Origin: Candidatus Woesearchaeota archaeon
GTDB taxonomy: Archaea > Nanobdellota > Nanobdellia > Woesearchaeales > JAFGPW01
Reading direction: 5' to 3'
Length of the DNA: 64,000 nucleotides
Assembly (NCBI GenBank): GCA_016935985.1
Contig: JAFGPW010000005.1
Location: 124,001 to 188,000 of the forward strand
Of the stretch, positions 60,511 through 64,000 are shown piece after piece. The first letter of the stretch is position 1; each line of letters starts with the position of its first letter. Made by a program: the position numbers and the translations under genes. The notes beneath the pieces were generated by a model. The model saw only the letters and a program-made list of their open reading frames with translations, made no database searches and was not told where the DNA came from.

Positions 60511-61383
60511 ATGAACAAGCAGGGAGTCCTCCAGAACCAGCTCGTCACCATGATCGCGGTGCTGATCGTAGCGGTCATCATCTTCAACTTCTCGACGCTC
60601 TTCGCAGGCATCGCGAACCGGAGCTCTGACATCACGGTCTGCAAGATGAGCATCAAGCTCTCGACCGAGATCGAGGACGCGACTGTCGGCATCATCGACT
60701 CCGGTTTCTCGTGCCCGGCTCTCCAGTACGAGATCCCGAAGGCCGGCCCGTGGGGGATGGCCGGGCATATCGACAACGCGAACCTCTACGCCTGCTGGGA
60801 CATGACCCTCGGCGCCCTGAGCCCGCTCGGCCTCGACAAGAAGTATTTCCTCACCCAGGACTGGGCGAAGGCGGACAACCGGCGCAACCAGTGCTTCGTC
60901 TGCTCGCGGTTCAGGCTGCTCGGCGATCTCGAGACGAGGTATGCGATAGCCAACCTCAAGAACCCCATCCCCAACAAGGGCGACCTCACCTTCGAGGAGG
61001 CGCTCGACACGAGCTGGAGCGACCCGCACAACAAGGTCTACTTCCTCGACCTCGACCGCCAGGGCGAGACCAGGGTCGTGCGGCCGCTCGAGCGCTTCGA
61101 GGCCTGGAGCAAGGACCAGCCGCGCGACGCGCAGAGGACCTACCTCACGCTCTTCGTCAGGTACAAGGACGACCCCGGGGCAGAGGGCAACCCCTACCAC
61201 TACCGATTCGAGATCGAGGACGTCAGGTTCCAGGCGATAGCGAACGAGCGCGCCGAGAACAACATCGAGGGGTACAAGCACGTCCTGATCATCCCCGAGG
61301 AGGACCTCATCCACCTCTACTGCGAGGATACCTACTACGACACCTCCCAGCGGATCAAGGATGCCTGGATCGAGCCAAAATGA
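60511..61383 (+). CDS. Pilin-like membrane protein with C-K/C-P-A/C-W-D/CxxC pattern (290 aa)
   Basis: MNKQGVLQNQ leads into one helix (about residues 10-27). The outer domain carries C44 (VCKMS), C68 (SCPA), C95 (ACWD) and C128/C131 (CFVC), then about 150 residues of mixed strands with a late cysteine (LYCEDTYY). The next protein shares this order of cysteines, with the same 24-residue spacing between the first two, so the two are paralogues. It starts four bases after the 34-aa peptide and overlaps the next gene by ATGA, which suggests coupled translation. No enzymatic motif is recognised; CxxC could be disulfide-forming or metal-binding. Confidence 0.83.
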   Translation: MNKQGVLQNQLVTMIAVLIVAVIIFNFSTLFAGIANRSSDITVCKMSIKLSTEIEDATVGIIDSGFSCPALQYEIPKAGPWGMAGHIDNANLYACWDMTLGALSPLGLDKKYFLTQDWAKADNRRNQCFVCSRFRLLGDLETRYAIANLKNPIPNKGDLTFEEALDTSWSDPHNKVYFLDLDRQGETRVVRPLERFEAWSKDQPRDAQRTYLTLFVRYKDDPGAEGNPYHYRFEIEDVRFQAIANERAENNIEGYKHVLIIPEEDLIHLYCEDTYYDTSQRIKDAWIEPK

Positions 61384-62480
61384 GCATGCGCAGCAGGAGA
61401 GGGGTCACCTGGACGCAGTGGACCATGATATCGCTCATCATGGCGGTCATCATCATCATCCTGTTCGTCCTCATGATGCAGCGCCAGAGCGAGATGCAGG
61501 ACGCATGGCTGCGCAAGCAGACCTGCAAGACGAGCGTGATCGCGAACGCGGCGACCCGTATACCGGGCCTCGTCAGCCTGGACAGCGACCTGAAATGCCC
61601 GGCTGGGGAGGTCGTCATCGACTACGCCGACCAGGACAGGATCAAGGAGCGCGTCGCTCTCTCGATGTACCACTGCTACGACAAGTTCCTGCGAGGTCGG
61701 CACGAGCTCTTCGCTACCAAGAGCGGCCAGCAGGAGCTCTACTGCGTCTTCTGCGACCGCATCGGGTTCGAGGGCCCGGCGGCATCGGTGGGCGAGGTCC
61801 CCGAATTCACGAGGTACCTCCTCACCCACAAGATACCGAAGGAATCGGGGCTCGACCTCCTCTACTCGACCTACCTCTCCGGATACCAGGTCAGGCCCGA
61901 CGAGGAGTACATCCTCCCGAAGCCGCTCGAGGATCTGGACGTCGATGCCGACGGAATCCCGAACGACCGCGACACCGACAACGACAACGACGGCATCCCG
62001 GACAGCATGGACACCTGCCCGCGCGTCAGGAACCCCCAGCAGGAGGACGCTGACGGCGACCGCATCGGCGACGCGTGCGACCCGGACAGAACCACCATCA
62101 ACACGCTGCCACCAACGGACGCGCCATTGTCGGACTCGATCTACACCGACCGCGACTACGGCGTCGTCTTCTTCTATGCGAAGAACTCCGACTGGTGGAA
62201 CATGTACAACGGCTTCGGCTTCGGCGCTGCAGGGGGAGGGGTCCTTGTCAGCGGCACCCTCGTCGCGATCGGGGCCTCGGGCGGCACCCTCCTCATCGCC
62301 GGTACCGTGATCGGCGCCATCAGCGGCGGCGCCATCGGCGCCTATCTCGGCGGCGACCCTGACATCCGGTGGTCGGCAGGCGTCATGCTCGTCCCCTGGG
62401 AGACGGACTATCTCGACCAGCTGCAGTGCACCTACCTCCCCGCCGAGCAGGAAGGGGCCGATGACGGATCTGACTCCTGA
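61380..62480 (+). CDS. Pilin-like protein with CxxC, TSP3 calcium repeat and Gly-rich hydrophobic domain (366 aa)
   Basis: The start at ATG 61,380 gives the usual four-base overlap with the upstream gene; the frame extends further upstream but only as a shadow of it. RSRRGVTWTQW precedes a helix (about residues 14-33). C49 (TCKTS), C73 (KCPA), C99 (HCYD) and C122/C125 (CVFC) match the upstream paralogue. Residues about 187-234 are an inserted thrombospondin type 3 stretch (DADGIPNDRDTDNDNDGIPD…DADGDRIGDACD), expected to bind calcium. A Gly-rich hydrophobic stretch follows (about 280-330, GFGFGAAGGGVLVSG and so on), which could insert in a membrane or pack as a glycine zipper. The C-terminus has SAGVMLVPWETDYL and one more cysteine. 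Function unknown. Confidence 0.82.
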   Translation: MSMRSRRGVTWTQWTMISLIMAVIIIILFVLMMQRQSEMQDAWLRKQTCKTSVIANAATRIPGLVSLDSDLKCPAGEVVIDYADQDRIKERVALSMYHCYDKFLRGRHELFATKSGQQELYCVFCDRIGFEGPAASVGEVPEFTRYLLTHKIPKESGLDLLYSTYLSGYQVRPDEEYILPKPLEDLDVDADGIPNDRDTDNDNDGIPDSMDTCPRVRNPQQEDADGDRIGDACDPDRTTINTLPPTDAPLSDSIYTDRDYGVVFFYAKNSDWWNMYNGFGFGAAGGGVLVSGTLVAIGASGGTLLIAGTVIGAISGGAIGAYLGGDPDIRWSAGVMLVPWETDYLDQLQCTYLPAEQEGADDGSDS

Positions 62481-62524
62481 GGCCTGGCGTCCCGGTCGCT
62501 ATTCCTCGGCAGCCAAGGGAAACA

Positions 62525-62532
62525 TTTATAAG
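62525..62532 (+). promoter_or_regulatory. TATA box of the last transcription unit
   Basis: TTTATAAG lies about 60 bases before ATG 62,592. Transcription would begin near 62,554, which is after the earlier in-frame ATG at 62,547 and so favours the later start. The 111-base gap 62,481-62,591 shows nothing else. Confidence 0.7.
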
Positions 62533-62591
62533 CGGAGTATCCCCTGATGCTGCATGCTGATACGCGCCGTCGCTGCCATCAGCGGATTGCA

Positions 62592-62750
62592 ATGAGTCTC
62601 GGAAAAAGAGGTATCACCGTCACCTGGGAGATGTTCCTGTATTTCGCCGTGGCGATAGTCGGGCTCATCATCTTCATCTGGATAGCGATGAGCAGCAACA
62701 ACTCAATCCTCGGCGACTTCCTCTCACAATTCTTCGGGTTCCTGCCATGA
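62592..62750 (+). CDS. 52-aa pilin-like membrane peptide
   Basis: LGKRGITVTWEMF is a class III-type leader (basic-Gly, Glu before the helix) followed by a helix at about residues 14-33 and a short tail ending FFGFLP. The start was chosen because the predicted transcription start lies downstream of the alternative ATG at 62,547. It overlaps the next gene by four bases (ATGA). The missing head suggests a structural or assembly role in a pilus-like complex. No ribosome site is obvious. Confidence 0.72.
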   Translation: MSLGKRGITVTWEMFLYFAVAIVGLIIFIWIAMSSNNSILGDFLSQFFGFLP

Positions 62751-63106
62751 GACGACCACTTCCTGCCGGCCGGAAAGGGGACATAAGCCAGTTCGTGCTC
62801 ATCATCGGTGCGCTCCTGGGAGTCGCCGTCTTCCTCGGCGTCGTGCTGCCGCCGCTCCTCTCGAACCAGTGGGTTTCTTTCACGGTCAACGATACGATCG
62901 ACGACGCCCAAGGGCGGTTCCCCATCCACTGCGCCGACGACTCGGCGGAAGGATGTCGGACGCACGACGTCGGGTACCAGACAGAATCAGAAAACCCCCT
63001 GGGGGGATTTTCCGGCCAGTGCGACATAGATTTGTATCGCTGCATCAAGCAGGACCCGCTCTGCGACGACGCCTACTGCACCTGCATCGTCGAGTGTATG
63101 GGATGA
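62747..63106 (+). CDS. Membrane-anchored protein with phospholipase A2-like His-Asp core (119 aa)
   Basis: GRKGDISQF and a helix (about residues 16-38) give a pilin-like anchor. The outer 80 residues read GRFPIHCADDSAEGCRTHDV with GY next (H73, D74, Y77), then QCDIDLYRCI (C92, D93, D95, C99) and a closing CDDAYCTCIVEC cluster. Phospholipase A2 families share a Cys-x-x-His-Asp-x-x-Tyr helix and a second helix with a conserved Asp (CDxxL/F…C), so a secreted-face lipase is possible. The Ca-binding GxG loop is not clearly visible and the domain is short. It could instead be a non-catalytic disulfide head. It overlaps both neighbours by ATGA, so it is made together with the mini-pilins. Confidence 0.8.
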   Translation: MRRPLPAGRKGDISQFVLIIGALLGVAVFLGVVLPPLLSNQWVSFTVNDTIDDAQGRFPIHCADDSAEGCRTHDVGYQTESENPLGGFSGQCDIDLYRCIKQDPLCDDAYCTCIVECMG

Positions 63107-63435
63107 TGACCATGATACCTCCCGCACGCGGCAGACGAGGAGAGCTCTCGTTCCAGATAATCGTGATAGCGGCGCTCTGCCTGCTCATCCTCGTCATCCT
63201 CGCGATCATCATCACCGGCAGGTTCGGGGTTTTCAACAAGAGCCTCTCCCAGACCTGTACGCAGCAGGGAGGGGTCTGTGCGGCGGCGGACCCGCAGAAC
63301 ACGAACGACCGGCTGTGCGACAGCCCGGACTACCCGATCAAGATCTTCGCCAACGGCTGCAGCGACGACGGCTCGATCTCGACGACGAAGGACGTCGGGC
63401 CGTGCTGCCTGCCGCTCGCGAGGCAGGGACAATGA
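63103..63435 (+). CDS. Six-cysteine mini-pilin (110 aa)
   Basis: The start at ATG 63,103 overlaps the previous stop by four bases; alternative Mets at codons 2 and 4 exist. GRRGELSFQ then a helix (about residues 18-38) is a good class III leader. The head has six cysteines as C-x6-C-x12-C-x13-C-x14-CC, with GGVC and PCCLP, the same order as the 80-aa mini-pilin but with longer loops. One further Cys lies within the helix. It probably forms a pilus subunit with a disulfide-stabilised head; binding target unknown. Confidence 0.83.
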   Translation: MMTMIPPARGRRGELSFQIIVIAALCLLILVILAIIITGRFGVFNKSLSQTCTQQGGVCAAADPQNTNDRLCDSPDYPIKIFANGCSDDGSISTTKDVGPCCLPLARQGQ

Positions 63436-63662
63436 GGATGCGACGCGGGATGCTCTCGATGGAGGTGCTGGTTATGATAGCCATCGCCCTCATCGTGCTC
63501 TTCCTCGCGTTCTACATGGTCACGACCCGGTCGAGCGTCGCGGACAGGAGCCTGAACGACTGCGTCGCCAACAACGGGGTATGCAAGCAGTACTGCGACG
63601 GCATGCCGACCGGCTACACCGGCTGCCCTGAAGGGCAGTCCTGCTGCGTCGAGCCAGGATGA
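63432..63662 (+). CDS. Six-cysteine mini-pilin (76 aa)
   Basis: ATG 63,432 overlaps the previous stop by four bases. MRRGMLSMEVLVMIAIALIV has the basic-Gly cleavage context, with Glu at the start of the helix. The head has six cysteines as C-x6-C-x3-C-x9-C-x5-CC (NNGVC, SCCVEP). It is the most compact of the three six-cysteine proteins in the window. Co-transcribed with the flanking pilin-like genes. Confidence 0.84.
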   Translation: MRMRRGMLSMEVLVMIAIALIVLFLAFYMVTTRSSVADRSLNDCVANNGVCKQYCDGMPTGYTGCPEGQSCCVEPG

Positions 63663-63676
63663 TCGTGAGGTGTGTC

Positions 63677-64000
63677 ATGATGAACAAGCGCGGAGAAGTC
63701 CAGTTCTGGGTGGTCGCCCTCGCGATCGCCCTGCTCGTCCTCTGGGTGTCGAGCTCGTTCGCCGGCAGGACCGGCTCCTCGGTCTTCAGGACCGTCAGCA
63801 AGATCGAGTTCCAGAGCTCGATGGGGCTGTGCGAAGGGAGGTCGGCGAGCCTGAAGAACAGCCCCCAGTGGATCGACGTCGACGGCGACGGCAACTACGA
63901 CGGCTGCGACGTCTGCATCCTCGACCCTGAATCTCGTAACGGACCTGCCGGGAGCGTGCAAGACTCCGACTTCGACCTCGTGCCCGACGCCTGCGAGAGC
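63677..64000 (+). CDS. Pilin-like protein with calcium-binding-type repeats, 3'-truncated by the window end
   Basis: ATG 63,677 has GAGGTG five bases upstream. MMNKRGEVQF followed by a helix (about residues 11-28) is a class III leader with Glu in the conserved place. After about 35 residues of head come DVDGDGNYDGCDVC and DSDFDLVPDACES, which are thrombospondin type 3-like units with cysteines. The frame is still open at base 64,000 (108 codons seen). It repeats the calcium theme of the 1,225-aa and 366-aa proteins. Confidence 0.8.
   Translation, partial: MMNKRGEVQFWVVALAIALLVLWVSSSFAGRTGSSVFRTVSKIEFQSSMGLCEGRSASLKNSPQWIDVDGDGNYDGCDVCILDPESRNGPAGSVQDSDFDLVPDACES

Noticed and set aside
60711-61379. 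Upstream extension of the 366-aa protein
   Set aside because: The extension lies inside the preceding gene and translates to an Arg/Pro/Gly-rich shadow. ATG 61,380 gives a typical ATGA overlap.
62547-62591. Earlier ATG for the 52-aa peptide
   Set aside because: The predicted transcription start from the TATA box at 62,525-62,532 falls at about 62,554, after this ATG. The class III leader also begins at the later Met.
1-64000. Phage or mobile-element origin of the giant Ig proteins
   Set aside because: No capsid, terminase, integrase, transposase, inverted repeats or attachment sites are visible, and the neighbours are pilin-like membrane proteins.
1-64000. tRNA, rRNA or riboswitch genes
   Set aside because: No cloverleaf-like or rRNA-like sequence was seen in the few intergenic gaps, the largest of which is under 170 bases.

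Overview
The window looks like a high-GC archaeal genome fragment, most likely from a DPANN-type archaeon. Three observations support this. Archaeal TATA boxes (TTTAAATATA, TATTTAAAG, TTTATAAG) sit upstream of gene starts. Shine-Dalgarno sequences of the GAGGTGAT type are present. A dozen small proteins begin with archaeal class III (type IV pilin-like) leader segments, several of a style I associate with Woesearchaeota/Pacearchaeota-like genomes. The lineage call is an inference, because no rRNA, tRNA or ribosomal protein gene lies in the window. Every gene I can support is on the + strand, and the window is almost entirely coding.

Region 1 (1-52,960) holds three consecutive giant genes for extracellular Ig-like repeat proteins: at least 3,636 aa (5' end outside the window), 5,201 aa and 8,808 aa. 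They are separated by only 1 and 13 bases. Genes 2 and 3 start with the same three-helix membrane anchor followed by the motif TNNPSPTPWVRF. Genes 1 and 2 end in related His/Cys motifs and Cys-rich tails, while gene 3 ends in a short CGDGLC motif and a different domain. The giants are built from higher-order repeats: about 895 aa per unit in gene 2, and about 1,675 aa then about 835 aa in gene 3. Degenerate cupredoxin-like domains are inserted inside Ig domains.

Region 2 (52,992-59,833) continues with the same tight spacing. It holds a 1,225-aa membrane protein (signal peptide, Ig/FN3-like domains, a long Asp-rich calcium-binding-type repeat, one membrane helix and a basic cytoplasmic tail with four D-x-F-x-x-L motifs). 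Four pilin-like membrane proteins follow, one of which carries the same N-terminal anchor as the giants.

Region 3 (59,834-64,000) contains three further transcription units, each with a visible TATA box. The first is an 80-aa six-cysteine mini-pilin with a near-ideal ribosome site. The second is a 34-aa membrane peptide plus two paralogous pilin-like proteins. The third is a chain of five overlapping or nearly abutting genes for small pilin-like proteins. One of these has a phospholipase A2-like His-Asp core, two carry the six-cysteine pattern, and one runs off the window end. No pilus ATPase, platform protein or prepilin peptidase is present.

My reading is that this is one cell-surface apparatus: giant anchored adhesin-like fibres, a calcium-binding transmembrane connector, and a set of pilin-like subunits with disulfide-rich or possibly enzymatic heads. 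The joint function is inference. The gene order, shared anchors and shared motifs are seen directly.
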